Shown piece by piece: positions 54,934 to 64,000 of a stretch of DNA of 64,000 nucleotides. The DNA is from Methylorubrum thiocyanatum. GTDB lineage: Bacteria > Pseudomonadota > Alphaproteobacteria > Rhizobiales > Beijerinckiaceae. Under the pieces are notes generated by a model that did no database searches, was not told where the DNA came from, and worked only from the letters and a program-made list of their open reading frames with translations. The first letter of the stretch is position 1. Each line of letters opens with the position of its first letter. The position numbers and the translations under genes are program-made. The stretch is from assembly GCA_014138645.1 (NCBI GenBank), contig JACJIB010000003.1, positions 1 through 64,000 of the forward strand, read 5' to 3'.

Positions 54934-56094
54934 ATGCCGGTGCGCAGTTCGCGGGGCGGTTCGGGATCGGCACCGCCCGGGACGACCCGCGCCGAATGCA
55001 CCCTGCGATCGACCAGCGGAGGCGGACGCCGTTCTCACATGACATCTGCCGGGAAGCACAGAACGGTCGCGGAGGCCGAGCCGGCCGATGCGGGCCGCGC
55101 GGCTGACGCCGGATCGAAGCCGGCCTCGATGCGTGGGCGCTACGCCTGGATCGGTACGGTTGCGAGCCTCGTCCTCATCGTCGCCTCGCTCGGCGTGTTG
55201 TGGAAGCTCTCGGAAGAGATCAGTTGGGCCGAGCTGCAGAAGGCGTTCACCGCCGTCGCGGCCGCGCAACTCGGCGAAGCCTTCCTGTTCGTGGCCGTCA
55301 GCTATCTGTTCCTGACTTGCTACGACGCGCTCGCCCTGCGCCAGCTCCGGCTCAAGATGCCCTATCGCATCACCGCGCTCGCCTCGTTCACGAGCTACGC
55401 GGTGAGCTTCACCCTCGGCTTCCCGCTCATCACCGCGGCGACCATCCGCTACTGGATCTATTCGAAGCGCGGGCTTTCCGCGGCCAAGATCGCCGCCTTG
55501 ACGGTTATTGCCGGCTTCACCTTCTGGCTCGGCATGGGCGTGGTGCTGGGTTTCAGCCTCATCATCGAGGCGGGCCAGCTCGCGAGCCTCACCTTCCAGA
55601 GCATCGGCGTCAACACGACCGCACGCCTCAACCAGATCCTGGGCTTCGGCACCCTCGGCCTCGTGCTCGGCTATCTTGCCTGGGTCTCGGTGAAGCGGCG
55701 CTACATCAAGGTGCGCCATTGGCAGCTCGAACTGCCCGGCGCCACGGTGTCGTTCAGCCAGATGATCGTCGGCATCGGCGATGTCTGCGCGGCGGCGGCC
55801 GTGCTCTACATGCTGATGCCGGAGGGCATGAACCTCGCCTTCACCACCTTCCTCGCGATCTACGTGCTGGCGGCGATGCTCGGCATCGCCTCCAACGCGC
55901 CGGGCGGAATCGGCGTGTTCGAGGCCACCATCCTTCTCGCCCTGTCCTACCTGCCGCGCGAGTCGGTGCTGGGTTCGCTGCTGCTGTTCCGGGTCTGCTA
56001 CTATCTCGTGCCCTTCATCGTCGCCCTGCTGATGCTCGGCATCTACGAGGGGGCTCAGCGGCTGCGGCGGCACCGGGCGGCAAACGACCCATGA
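54934..56094 (+). CDS. LPG-synthase-TM/flippase-like membrane protein (UPF0104)
   Basis: A 386-residue protein with a roughly 70-residue disordered, basic N-terminus and about eight transmembrane segments. The first is near 70-90 (YAWIGTVASLVLIVASLGVLW). Family segments are SYAVSFTLGFPLITAATIRYWIY and ASNAPGGIGVFEATILLAL. It resembles the flippase domain of lysyl-phosphatidylglycerol synthases but has no aminoacyltransferase domain. GGAG seven bases before 54934 supports this start; ATG 55039 is an alternative. Confidence 0.82.
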   Translation: MPVRSSRGGSGSAPPGTTRAECTLRSTSGGGRRSHMTSAGKHRTVAEAEPADAGRAADAGSKPASMRGRYAWIGTVASLVLIVASLGVLWKLSEEISWAELQKAFTAVAAAQLGEAFLFVAVSYLFLTCYDALALRQLRLKMPYRITALASFTSYAVSFTLGFPLITAATIRYWIYSKRGLSAAKIAALTVIAGFTFWLGMGVVLGFSLIIEAGQLASLTFQSIGVNTTARLNQILGFGTLGLVLGYLAWVSVKRRYIKVRHWQLELPGATVSFSQMIVGIGDVCAAAAVLYMLMPEGMNLAFTTFLAIYVLAAMLGIASNAPGGIGVFEATILLALSYLPRESVLGSLLLFRVCYYLVPFIVALLMLGIYEGAQRLRRHRAANDP

Positions 56095-56117
56095 GCCGGC
56101 CGGTCCCGTAGCGCCGC

Positions 56118-57410
56118 ATGTCGACGATTCCGGCCCGCCCGATGTGGCTCGGCGTGACTCTCGCCGTGGCGGTCATCGTCTTCGCGGAGGCGGTGGGCGG
56201 TACGGTCGATGCGGCGCTGATGATCTCGGCAAGCCTCGCGCTCCTCGTCGGCGGCTTGCTCGGGCGCGGCGGGCGGGTGCTGATCGAGCAGCGGCCCGAG
56301 GCGGGGCCGCCGCGTCGCCACACCATCGCCGAAGCGCTGCTCGCCAATATCCCCGATCCCGTGATCCTGGTCGATCGGCGGGTCGTCGTGATCGAGGCCA
56401 ACCCGGCCGCCCGGCGCCTCCTGCCGGGTCTGAAGCTGCGCCACCCTCTGTCCTTCTCCCTGCGCGCGCCCGATGTCCTCGACGGCATCGAGGAGGTTCT
56501 GCGCACGGGCTCGGCGGTGCGGACCGAGTACGCCACCCGCGTGCCGACCGAGCGCGCCTTCGAGGTGCAGATCGGCGCTCTGCCGATTCCGGACGCCCCC
56601 GGCGGCGGCGAGGCCAACGTCGTCCTGTTCCTGCGCGATCTCACCGAGGCGCGCCGCCTGGAGGCGATGCGGGTCGATTTCGTCGCCAATGCCAGCCACG
56701 AGCTGCGCACCCCGCTCGCGGCCCTGCTCGGCTTCATCGAGACCCTTCAGGGCCCGGCGAAGGAGGATGCCCGCGCGCGCGAGCAGTTCCTCGGCATCAT
56801 GCGCACCCAGGCGCAGCGCATGACCGGGCTCATCGACGACCTGCTCTCGCTCTCGCGCATCGAGCTGCACGAGCATGTCGCGCCGACGCGAATCGTCGAT
56901 CTCGGCCGCATCGCCCGCCAGATGGTCGAGATGCAGGCGCCGCTCGCCCGCGAGCGCGGCGTCGCGCTGACCGTCGAACGACCCGACATTCCGCTCCCCG
57001 TGCTCGGCGACCGGGACGAGCTGTTGCGCGTCGTCGAGAACCTCGTCGAGAACGCGGTGAAGTACGGCAACAGCGGCGGCGTGGTCGTCGTGTCGCTCCA
57101 CCGCATCGAGGGGGCCGCCGGCCGCGGGGCGCAGATCGAACTGCGCGTGCGCGACGAGGGGCCGGGGATCGCCGCCGAGCACATCCCGCGGCTGACCGAA
57201 CGCTTCTACCGCGTCGATACGGCGTCGAGCCGGCAACAGGGCGGGACCGGCCTCGGCCTCGCCATCGTCAAGCACACCCTCAACCGCCATCGGGGCAAGC
57301 TCATCATCGAGAGCGAGCCCGGCCACGGAACAACGGTCCGGGTCAGCCTGCCCGAGCATCGCCCGGACGGGTCTGAGACGACGCCGGCCGAACTGCCACC
57401 GCAGGACTAG
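56118..57410 (+). CDS. Membrane sensor histidine kinase, PhoR-like
   Basis: A 430-residue kinase with two closely spaced N-terminal hydrophobic helices. A PAS-like domain (LLANIPDPVILVDRRVVVIEANPAARRLL) follows, then HisKA with His194 in NASHELRTPLAALLGFIETL and a HATPase domain (NLVENAVKYG, DEGPGIAAEHIPRLTERFYRVD, GGTGLGLAIVKH). Architecture and wording match PhoR of the phosphate regulon, but no phoB or pst gene is nearby in this window, so specificity is uncertain. Confidence 0.85.
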   Translation: MSTIPARPMWLGVTLAVAVIVFAEAVGGTVDAALMISASLALLVGGLLGRGGRVLIEQRPEAGPPRRHTIAEALLANIPDPVILVDRRVVVIEANPAARRLLPGLKLRHPLSFSLRAPDVLDGIEEVLRTGSAVRTEYATRVPTERAFEVQIGALPIPDAPGGGEANVVLFLRDLTEARRLEAMRVDFVANASHELRTPLAALLGFIETLQGPAKEDARAREQFLGIMRTQAQRMTGLIDDLLSLSRIELHEHVAPTRIVDLGRIARQMVEMQAPLARERGVALTVERPDIPLPVLGDRDELLRVVENLVENAVKYGNSGGVVVVSLHRIEGAAGRGAQIELRVRDEGPGIAAEHIPRLTERFYRVDTASSRQQGGTGLGLAIVKHTLNRHRGKLIIESEPGHGTTVRVSLPEHRPDGSETTPAELPPQD

Positions 57411-57515
57411 CTCGCTCTGCCACGAGCAGGCGTGGGAACGCTGATCTCTCGGTTCGGTTGCATGGAAGAAGGGCCGTCGGACGGCCCGTCTTTCCAGCCA
57501 GAGCGAGAAGCGCCC

Positions 57516-57848
57516 ATGGATGCAACGTCTTCGCAGATGCAGGACTGTATCGAGGCTTGCCTGTCCTGCTACCGAACCTGCCTCGGCATGGCTTCCAGCC
57601 ATTGTCTCGAAGTCGGCGGCCGGCATGTCGAGCCGGAGCACTTCCGGTTAATGCTCTCCTGCGCCGAGGCGTGTCGGGCCTCCGCCCAACTGATGCTGAT
57701 CGGCAGCCCGGTCCACCGCCACCAATGCCGCGCCTGCGCCGAGATCTGCGCCGCCTGTGCCCGCTCCTGCGACGAGATCGGCGACATGGAGGCGTGCGTC
57801 ACCGCCTGCCGTACTTGCGAGACGGCCTGCCGTGCGATGGCGGCATGA
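57516..57848 (+). CDS. Four-helix-bundle copper-binding protein (Csp-like, DUF326)
   Basis: A 110-residue cytoplasmic protein with 16 cysteines in CxxxC and CxxC patterns along four helices: DCIEACLSCYRTC, LSCAEAC, QCRACAEICAACARSC and ACVTACRTCETAC. This is the Csp3-type copper-storage/DUF326 pattern, in which a helix bundle holds many Cu(I) ions. No signal peptide. I chose ATG 57516. The copA gene starts 57 bases downstream. Confidence 0.92.
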   Translation: MDATSSQMQDCIEACLSCYRTCLGMASSHCLEVGGRHVEPEHFRLMLSCAEACRASAQLMLIGSPVHRHQCRACAEICAACARSCDEIGDMEACVTACRTCETACRAMAA

Positions 57849-57867
57849 CATCGGGGGCCGCGCTCCC

Positions 57868-57898
57868 TTGACCTTCCCATGATGGGAAGCCCCAACTG
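57868..57898 (+). promoter_or_regulatory. CueR-type promoter of copA
   Basis: TTGACC (57868-57873) overlaps a perfect 17-bp palindrome CTTCCCAT-g-ATGGGAAG (57873-57889). A -10-like CAACTG (57893-57898) follows at an extended 19-base spacing. This over-long spacer with a centred dyad is the pattern of MerR-family copper promoters. The cueR gene is 2.5 kb downstream. Confidence 0.85.
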
Positions 57899-57905
57899 AG
57901 GCGGC

Positions 57906-60398
57906 ATGGATACCGTTCTCGACCCTTCCACCCGGCCGTCCACACCCGTCAGCGGGTCCGCCGGCACCCGCCTCACCTTGCCCGTCGAGGGGATGAGCTG
58001 CGCCTCCTGCGTTGGCCGTGTCGAGCGGGCGCTTGCCGCTCTGCCCGGCGCAGTGGACGTGTCCGTCAACCTCGCCACCGGCCGCGCCAGCCTCGTCCTT
58101 CCCGAGAGCGTTCCCGCCTCGCGCGCGGTCGAGGCCATCCACGAGGCCGGCTACGATGTGCCGGAGTCCGTCACCGCCGTCGCCGTCGAGGGAATGAGTT
58201 GCGCCTCCTGCGTCGGTCGCGTCGAGCGCGCGCTTCTGGCCCTGCCCGGTGCGGTCGCGGCGAGCGTCAACCTCGCCACCGGCCGGGCCGAATTGCGCCA
58301 CGCCGCCGGAATCGTCTCCGTGAGCGACGTCGAGGCGGCGGTGCGGCGGGCGGGATACGAGCCCCGCCCGCTCGATGCCGCGCCGGACACCTCGCACGAA
58401 GAGCGGCAGGAGCGGGAGGCGGCAGCCTTGCGCCGCGACCTTACCATCGCGGCGATTCTCACCAGCCCCGTCGTCGTGCTCGACATGGGGGGGCACCTGC
58501 TGCCTGGGTTCCATCATGCGGTGACGGGCGTACTCGGCGCGAGCGGGCTCGCTTGGCTGCAGGCGGTGCTCGCGACCGCGGTCCTGGCCGGGCCCGGCCG
58601 CCGCTTCTTCCGCATCGGCGTGCCGAACCTGCTGCGCGGCCATCCCGACATGAACGCGCTCGTCGCCCTCGGGGCGGGCGCGGCCTATCTCTTTTCCCTC
58701 GTCTCGACCGCGGCTCCGCGGCTTCTGCCGGAGGGGGCGGCGCATCTCTATTTCGAGGCGAGCGTCCTGATCGTGACGCTGATTCTGCTCGGGCGCACCC
58801 TGGAGGCCCGCGCCAAGGGCCGGGCTGGTGCGGCGATCGCCCGGCTGATCGATCTCTCGCCCAAGACTGCCCGGCTGGTGGAAGAGGGGAGTGAGCGTGA
58901 GGTGCCGGCCTCCGACCTGCGTATCGGCGACCGGGTGCGGGTGCGCCCCGGCGAGCGCGTGCCGGCGGACGGCACCGTCACCGCAGGATCCTCCTTCGTC
59001 GACGAGAGCATGATCACGGGCGAGCCGGTGCCGGTGGAGAAGGGCATGGGCACCCGTGTCGTCGGCGGCACCCTCAACACCACCGGCAGCTTCGACCTCA
59101 CCGTGGACCGCACCGGCGCCGACACGGCGCTGGCGCGGATCGTGCGGATGGTCGAGGAGGCGCAGGGCGGCAAGCTTCCGATCCAGGCGCTGGTGGACCG
59201 GGTGACCCTGTGGTTCGTCCCCGCCGTCATCGCCGTCGCCGTTCTCACCTTCCTGGCCTGGCTCGTCTTCGCGCCGGCGCCGGCCTTCGGTCACGCGCTG
59301 GTGGCGGCAATCTCGGTGCTGATCATCGCCTGCCCCTGCGCCATGGGGCTCGCGACGCCGGTCTCGATCATGGTCGGCACAGGCCGCGCCGCGGAGCGCG
59401 GCGTGCTGTTCCGGCAGGGCGCCGCACTCCAGGCGCTTCGGGAAGCCCGTGTCATCGCCCTCGACAAGACCGGCACGCTCACGGAAGGGCGCCCGCGCCT
59501 GACCGACCTCGTCACCGTCCCCGGATTCACCCGGGAGGAGGTGCTGGCGCTGGCGGGTGCTGTCGAGGCGCGGTCCGAGCATCCGGTCGCCCGCGCCATC
59601 GCCGAGGCGGCGCGGGAGGCGGGCGCCGTTCCCGAGACCGAAGCGTTCGAGGCGGTGCCGGGCCACGGCGTCTCGGCCCGAATCGAGGGGCGGCCGGTGG
59701 CGCTCGGCAACCGCCGCTTCATGGGACGGCTCGGCGTCGCCACCGACACGCTGGAGGCCGACGCGGCCCGCCTTGCGGGGGAGGGCAAGAGCCCGATCTT
59801 CGCCGCCGTGGATGGCCGGCTTGCCGCCCTCCTCGCGGTGGCTGACCCGGTCAAGCCCGAGGCGCGGACGGCCCTCGACGCCCTGCGCACCCGCGGCCTC
59901 ACCGTCGCGATGCTGACCGGGGATACCCGCGCCACGGCGGAGGCGGTCGCCCGCTCCCTCGGCATCACCGAGGTCGAGGCTGAGGTGCTGCCCGAGGGCA
60001 AGGTGGCAGCGTTGCGCCGCCTGCGCGAGGCCCACGGGCCGATCGCCTTCGTCGGCGACGGCATCAACGACGCGCCGGCCCTGGCGGAGGCCGATATCGG
60101 CATCGCCATCGGCACGGGCACCGACATCGCGGTGGAGAGCGCCGATGTGGTGCTGATGTCCGGCGCCCTCGGCGGCCTGGTCGAGGCCGTGGCCCTGTCG
60201 CGGGCGACGCTGGCCAACATCCGCCAGAACCTGTTCTGGGCCTTCGCCTACAACGTGGCGCTGATCCCGGTGGCCGCCGGCGTGCTGACGATCTTCGGCG
60301 GGCCGCAACTCTCGCCGGTCCTGGCGGCCGGGGCGATGGCGCTCTCCAGCGTCTTCGTCGTCGGCAACGCCCTGCGCCTGCGTCGGGCCGGGGCATGA
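57906..60398 (+). CDS. copA: Copper-exporting P1B-type ATPase
   Basis: An 830-residue Cu(I) pump with two N-terminal HMA domains, each with GMSCASC (Cys32/35 and Cys99/102). The membrane part has CPC (Cys476-Pro-Cys478) in [13 protein letters not shown]. The phosphorylation motif DKTGTLTEG has Asp520, with a HP-type motif (SEHPVARAI) and [10 protein letters not shown] downstream. It exports cytosolic copper. Promoter and gene neighbours fit a copper-inducible operon. The stop overlaps cueR (ATGA). Confidence 0.97.
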   Translation: MDTVLDPSTRPSTPVSGSAGTRLTLPVEGMSCASCVGRVERALAALPGAVDVSVNLATGRASLVLPESVPASRAVEAIHEAGYDVPESVTAVAVEGMSCASCVGRVERALLALPGAVAASVNLATGRAELRHAAGIVSVSDVEAAVRRAGYEPRPLDAAPDTSHEERQEREAAALRRDLTIAAILTSPVVVLDMGGHLLPGFHHAVTGVLGASGLAWLQAVLATAVLAGPGRRFFRIGVPNLLRGHPDMNALVALGAGAAYLFSLVSTAAPRLLPEGAAHLYFEASVLIVTLILLGRTLEARAKGRAGAAIARLIDLSPKTARLVEEGSEREVPASDLRIGDRVRVRPGERVPADGTVTAGSSFVDESMITGEPVPVEKGMGTRVVGGTLNTTGSFDLTVDRTGADTALARIVRMVEEAQGGKLPIQALVDRVTLWFVPAVIAVAVLTFLAWLVFAPAPAFGHALVAAISVLIIACPCAMGLATPVSIMVGTGRAAERGVLFRQGAALQALREARVIALDKTGTLTEGRPRLTDLVTVPGFTREEVLALAGAVEARSEHPVARAIAEAAREAGAVPETEAFEAVPGHGVSARIEGRPVALGNRRFMGRLGVATDTLEADAARLAGEGKSPIFAAVDGRLAALLAVADPVKPEARTALDALRTRGLTVAMLTGDTRATAEAVARSLGITEVEAEVLPEGKVAALRRLREAHGPIAFVGDGINDAPALAEADIGIAIGTGTDIAVESADVVLMSGALGGLVEAVALSRATLANIRQNLFWAFAYNVALIPVAAGVLTIFGGPQLSPVLAAGAMALSSVFVVGNALRLRRAGA

Positions 60399-60811
60399 GT
60401 GCCGCCTCCGTCACAATCGGCGAGGCGGCCCGCGCCACCGGCGTCTCGGCCAAGATGATCCGCTACTACGAGGAGACCGGTCTGCTCGGCCCCGCCGGGC
60501 GGACCGCCGCCGGCTACCGCGTCTACAGCGAGGGCGACCTGCACGCCCTGCGCTTCGTGCGCCGCGCGCGCGACCTCGGCTTCTCGATGCGGGAGATCGC
60601 CGATCTGCTGGCGCTGTGGCAGGATCGCTCCCGCGCCAGCGCCGCGGTCAAGGCGGTGGCCCTCGACCACGTCGCGGATCTGCGCCGCCGCATCGGCGAG
60701 CTGGAGGCGATGGCCCGCACCCTCGAACACCTGGCCGAGCGCTGCTGCGGCGACGAGCGGCCGGACTGCCCGATCCTCGACGATCTGGCGGGCGGGCCGA
60801 ACACAGGCTGA
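60395..60811 (+). CDS. cueR: Cu(I)-responsive MerR-family regulator CueR
   Basis: A 138-residue regulator. The N-terminal winged-helix reads [25 protein letters not shown]. The long dimerisation helix leads to a C-terminal metal loop with CCGDERPDC (Cys117 and Cys125, eight residues apart as in CueR, plus Cys118). It would activate copA through the dyad promoter at 57868. It is translationally coupled to copA, so regulator and pump are induced together. Confidence 0.95.
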   Translation: MSAASVTIGEAARATGVSAKMIRYYEETGLLGPAGRTAAGYRVYSEGDLHALRFVRRARDLGFSMREIADLLALWQDRSRASAAVKAVALDHVADLRRRIGELEAMARTLEHLAERCCGDERPDCPILDDLAGGPNTG

Positions 60812-60900
60812 TCCTCGGCCCTGAGCGATGGCGTTGAAGCTTGGCCGTTGACCCGCTGCTGGCCTTCTGCTTGCTGGGACCCTCCGGAAAGGTTGGATCC

Positions 60901-62073
60901 ATGCCCGTCATCGACCGCATCGCCGATCTCTCGGAGGAGATCACCACTTGGCGGCACGATCTCCACGCCCATCCGGAGCTTCAATACGACGTGCACCGCA
61001 CGGCGGATTTCGTGGCGGAGAAGCTGCGCGCCTTCGGCTGCGACGAGGTCGTGACCGGCATCGGCCGCACGGGCGTCGTCGGGGTGATCCGGGGGCGGGC
61101 GCATGGCTCGAACCGGGCAATCGGCCTGCGTGCCGACATGGACGCCCTGCCGATTCAGGAGGTCCGCGACCTGCCCTACCGCTCGACGGTGCCGGGCAAG
61201 ATGCACGCCTGCGGCCATGACGGACACACCGCCATGCTGCTCGGCGCCGCCAAGTATCTCGCCGAAACCCGCGACTTCGACGGTCGCGCAGTGCTGATCT
61301 TCCAGCCGGCCGAGGAGGGCGGCGGCGGCGGCGAAGCGATGGTGCAGGACGGGATGATGGAGCGCTTCGGCGTCGAGGCGGTCTACGGCCTGCACAACAT
61401 TCCCGGTCAGCCGCTGGGCACCTTCGCCATCCGCCCCGGCCCGATCATGGCTTCCACCGACCGCTTCACGATCCTCATCGAAGGCCAGGGCGGGCATGCG
61501 GCCCTGCCGCAGGCGGCGGTCGATACGGTCTTGGTGGGAAGCCATATCGTGGTGGCGCTGCAATCGATCGTCGCCCGCAACATCGACCCGCTCGATTCGG
61601 CGGTCGTCTCGGTCTGTGCCGTGGACGCGGGCGAGGCTTTCAACGTGCTGCCGCAGACGGCGGAATTGCGCGGCACCATGCGGGCGCTGACACCGGCCGT
61701 CCGCGACCGGATGCGCGAGCGGCTCGCCGCGATCGCCGAGAACATCGCCGCCGCCTTCGGTGCCCGGGCAAGCGTCGATTTCGCTAGCGGCTACCCGGCC
61801 ACCGAGAACCATCCGGCCGAGACCGATTTCATGGCCGGCATCGCCGCGCAGGTCGTCGGCGAAGCGCAGGTGGATCGGGGCGTGGCGCCGATGATGGCGG
61901 CCGAGGATTTCTCCTACATGCTCGCCCACCGGCCCGGCGCCTACATCTTCATGGGCAACGGCCCCTCCGCCGGCCTCCATCACCCGGAATACGACTTCAA
62001 CGACGCCGCCATCCCCTACGGCGCCTCTCTTTGGGCAAGGATCATCGAGACGGGTTTGCCGGCCCGCGAGTGA
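60901..62073 (+). CDS. M20-family amidohydrolase (aminoacylase/hippurate-hydrolase-like)
   Basis: A 390-residue metallopeptidase. It has WRHDLHAHPELQYDVHRTADFVAEKL, RADMDALPIQE, MHACGHDGHTAMLLGAA, QPAEEGGGGGEAM and GLHNIPGQPLGTF, then a MAAEDFSYML segment near the C-terminus. These cover the metal ligands and dimerisation domain of the M20D/aminoacylase group. It cleaves N-acylated amino acids or related amides; the exact substrate is not evident. The ATG at 60901 fits the family N-terminus. Confidence 0.9.
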   Translation: MPVIDRIADLSEEITTWRHDLHAHPELQYDVHRTADFVAEKLRAFGCDEVVTGIGRTGVVGVIRGRAHGSNRAIGLRADMDALPIQEVRDLPYRSTVPGKMHACGHDGHTAMLLGAAKYLAETRDFDGRAVLIFQPAEEGGGGGEAMVQDGMMERFGVEAVYGLHNIPGQPLGTFAIRPGPIMASTDRFTILIEGQGGHAALPQAAVDTVLVGSHIVVALQSIVARNIDPLDSAVVSVCAVDAGEAFNVLPQTAELRGTMRALTPAVRDRMRERLAAIAENIAAAFGARASVDFASGYPATENHPAETDFMAGIAAQVVGEAQVDRGVAPMMAAEDFSYMLAHRPGAYIFMGNGPSAGLHHPEYDFNDAAIPYGASLWARIIETGLPARE

Positions 62074-62161
62074 CAGCGACGAAGCCGTCGCTGATCCGCC
62101 TCGCCGCCGTGGCATCCAGGAGGAAGAAGCGGTCGTCGGAGGGCGGCGCGCGTTCCGCTCC

Positions 62162-63841
62162 TCACGCCGCGTGCACCCGCTCCAGGAATGTCGCGATCGC
62201 GGCCTGCAGCGCCGCGCTGCCCTCGCCGACGCGTCCGGCGCCGGAGCGGACCTCGTCGGAGCGCGCTTCGTTGGAGGCGGCGGCGGCGCGGACGCCTCCG
62301 ATGCTCTCCGAGACCGTGCGGGCATCCGCCGCCGCCCCTGCAATGGAACGGGCGATCTCGTGGCTGGCCTGACCCTGCTGCTCGGCCGCCGCCGCGACCT
62401 CGGCGGCGATGAGGCTGAGCTGCGCGATCGTCTGTCCGATCTCGCCGATGGCGCCGCTGGTGCTGCCGGCGGCCTGCTGGATCGCTGCGACCTGGGCCGC
62501 GATCCGGTCGGTTGCCGCAGCGGTTTGGCCGGCGAGCGCCTTCACTTCGCCCGCGACCACGGCGAAGCCGCGCCCGGCCTCGCCCGCGCGGGCGGCTTCG
62601 ATGGTGGCGTTGAGGGCCAGAAGGTTGGTCTGCTCGGCGACATTGCGGATCAGCGTCACGACCGCGCCGACCTCTTCGGCCGCCCGCGCGAGGGCGCTCA
62701 CCGTCGTCTCGAGCCCGCTTGCATCGCGCATCGCGGCTTCGGCAATGCGGCTGGCGTGGCGAACCCGCTCGCCGATGCTCTGGGCGGAACCCGACAGCTC
62801 TTCGGCGGCGCCCGCGATGCTGTCCACGACGCCGGCCGACTGCTCCGAGGCGCCCGCGACCTCTCCGGCGCGCAACGTCGTGTCGCCTGCGGTCTCGCGT
62901 AGCCGGTCGGCGGCGTCGCGCATCGCCAGCGCCGAGTCGGCGAGATCGGCCACCGCCCGCCGGGTCTCGTCCTCGAAGGCCTGCGTCGCAGCGTCGAGCC
63001 GCGCGCCGCGGGCGCCGTCCGCCGCCAGTCGCTGGCGGGCGGCGTGGTCGAGCCCCCGCTTCTCGATCAGCGCGGCCTGAAAGCGCGCGATGGTGCCGGC
63101 CATCTCGCCGACCTCGTCGCGGCGGGCTGTGAACGGCACCGTCACATCGAGGCGATCATCGGCAAGCGCCTGCATCGTCGCCTTCAGCCGGTGCAGCGGG
63201 CGCTGGATCTGTGTGCGGATGATCCAGAAGGCGGTGGCGAGCGCGATGATCAGCGCCGCAGCCGGCGCGGCGATCAGGGTGATGAACCCGGTGCGCTCCG
63301 CCTGCGCTGCCGCTTCACGCTGTCCGTCGAGGCGCGCGAGCACATCGCGGCCGAGCGCGCCGATCTCCGCCACCATGCGTTCGCGGTTCTTCACCGTCGC
63401 TTCGTCGCTCGCCTGGATCAGGGCGGCGCGGGGCGAGACCGAGAGGCCGAGATCGGCGGTCTCCGTTTGATAGGCGACGAACTCCTTCACCGCGAGGTCC
63501 AGCCGCCGCCGCTTCTCCGGCGGCAGGTGGCCTTCCATGGCCGCGAGGAACGGCCCGCGCGAGGCCTCGACATCGCCGAGCGCCGTCTGAAGTGCGGCGA
63601 GCCGCTGCTTGGCCTCCTCCGTATCGGAGGCGGTGTAGACGGCGGTCGCCTGAACGACCGCGTGCTCGATCGCCTGGGCGAGACCCCGTGCCTGGAGCCC
63701 CGCCTCCCAGAACGATTCGGTGAGCACCGCCCGTGCCTGCGCCTGCGACGCCTGCCGCAGAGCGAAAGCCGAGATGCCGGCGCCGACGAGCCCCAGGAGG
63801 GCGACGACCGTGGCCAGCTTGAAGCCGAGAGACACCCGCAT
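62162..63841 (-). CDS. Membrane methyl-accepting chemotaxis protein
   Basis: A 559-residue receptor with transmembrane helices at about 8-28 and 187-208 ([21 protein letters not shown]). A roughly 160-residue periplasmic helical sensor domain lies between them. A HAMP domain ([15 protein letters not shown]) and a C-terminal signalling domain with the hairpin tip [29 protein letters not shown] follow. The sensed ligand is unknown. It differs from the soluble receptor at 10 kb in having a membrane sensor. Confidence 0.93.
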   Translation of the reverse strand: MRVSLGFKLATVVALLGLVGAGISAFALRQASQAQARAVLTESFWEAGLQARGLAQAIEHAVVQATAVYTASDTEEAKQRLAALQTALGDVEASRGPFLAAMEGHLPPEKRRRLDLAVKEFVAYQTETADLGLSVSPRAALIQASDEATVKNRERMVAEIGALGRDVLARLDGQREAAAQAERTGFITLIAAPAAALIIALATAFWIIRTQIQRPLHRLKATMQALADDRLDVTVPFTARRDEVGEMAGTIARFQAALIEKRGLDHAARQRLAADGARGARLDAATQAFEDETRRAVADLADSALAMRDAADRLRETAGDTTLRAGEVAGASEQSAGVVDSIAGAAEELSGSAQSIGERVRHASRIAEAAMRDASGLETTVSALARAAEEVGAVVTLIRNVAEQTNLLALNATIEAARAGEAGRGFAVVAGEVKALAGQTAAATDRIAAQVAAIQQAAGSTSGAIGEIGQTIAQLSLIAAEVAAAAEQQGQASHEIARSIAGAAADARTVSESIGGVRAAAASNEARSDEVRSGAGRVGEGSAALQAAIATFLERVHAA

Positions 63842-63880
63842 GGAAAAGCCCGCCGATCCGAAGAGTCGACGGGCTTCTAG
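63842..63880 (-). promoter_or_regulatory. Hairpin in the chemoreceptor leader
   Basis: On the minus strand, just before the start codon at 63841, AAGCCCG-tCGA pairs with TCG-gCGGGCTT, followed by TTCC and then ATG. The right arm and T run lie at the ribosome-binding position, so this structure could act as a leader terminator or hide the start. It has no obvious SD sequence. Confidence 0.5.
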
Positions 63881-64000
63881 GATGCGGAGGCTTGACCTCA
63901 GGTTAAATGAAGCCGGCTATTCTTGAGCATATCCGATGAACACACCGTGATTCATGTTGAACCTGAATTCTCCGCTCGAAGATACCGGCTTAGCTTCCGC
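63881..64000. other. Right-edge intergenic sequence
   Basis: About 120 bases, AT-richer than average, with no supported gene before the window ends. It holds the upstream part of the chemoreceptor leader and probably its promoter. Confidence 0.5.

Noticed and set aside
53584..56073. An 829-codon minus-strand frame across the PIG-L, UDG-like and flippase genes
   Set aside because: It crosses three convincing plus-strand genes and has repetitive Arg/Gly/Glu composition.
57648..60308. An 886-codon open frame on the minus strand opposite copA
   Set aside because: It is an antisense shadow of copA with typical low-complexity Arg/Gly/His composition.

Overview
The window looks like ordinary chromosome from a very GC-rich alphaproteobacterium, most likely Hyphomicrobiales/Rhizobiales and plausibly the Methylobacterium/Methylorubrum group. 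The evidence is a permuted two-piece tmRNA gene encoding the tag ANDNFAPVAVAA, an alpha-type SspB beside it, MmcB, DUF4169 and ribbon-helix-helix genes, and a nadABC operon behind paired palindromes. The genus is an inference. I found no transposase, integrase, phage gene, CRISPR array, rRNA or tRNA.

Layout. 0-3.2 kb: the edge of a B12-riboswitch-controlled TonB receptor, a candidate suhB/MmgR-type small RNA, three small envelope or secreted proteins, then ccmA-ccmB (cytochrome c maturation). 3.9-10 kb: aconitase, an ABM-domain protein, a zeta-GST, NDH-2 and an EthD pair. 10-17.6 kb: a soluble chemoreceptor, nadABC, an L,D-transpeptidase and small proteins. 17.7-27 kb: moaA, a hydroxyacid dehydrogenase, miaA, serB, degP-hflC-hflK and folA-thyA. 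27-29 kb: a CPBP protease, then ssrA followed directly by sspB, its natural partner in ClpXP delivery. 29-37.4 kb: a P450, fumC, small regulators, mmcB, a BtuF-like protein, DedA, pdxY, PhzF, Nudix and a lipoprotein. 37.6-43.7 kb: leuA behind a previously unmarked Leu/Ile/Val-rich leader peptide, ilvD, and the D-glutamate genes dgcN-dgcA. 43.7 kb: a lytic transglycosylase.

The most unusual region is 45.1-54.8 kb. It is a tightly packed co-directional cluster: inositol-phosphate synthase, an HD-like protein, a methyltransferase, a Gfo/Idh/MocA dehydrogenase, a YcaO enzyme, an IolE/IolI-like TIM-barrel protein, an MshA-like GT4 glycosyltransferase, an MshB-like PIG-L deacetylase and a uracil-DNA-glycosylase-fold protein. 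I infer a pathway to a glycosylated, N-deacetylated and methylated cyclitol, further modified by YcaO chemistry. I know of no described pathway with this gene set. A flippase-like membrane protein and a PhoR-like kinase follow.

The last part holds a copper module (16-Cys four-helix protein, CopA behind a CueR-type promoter, CueR), an M20 amidohydrolase and a membrane chemoreceptor. Three palindromic repeats of one family sit beside leuA/ilvD, ilvD/dgcN and inside the YcaO cluster.
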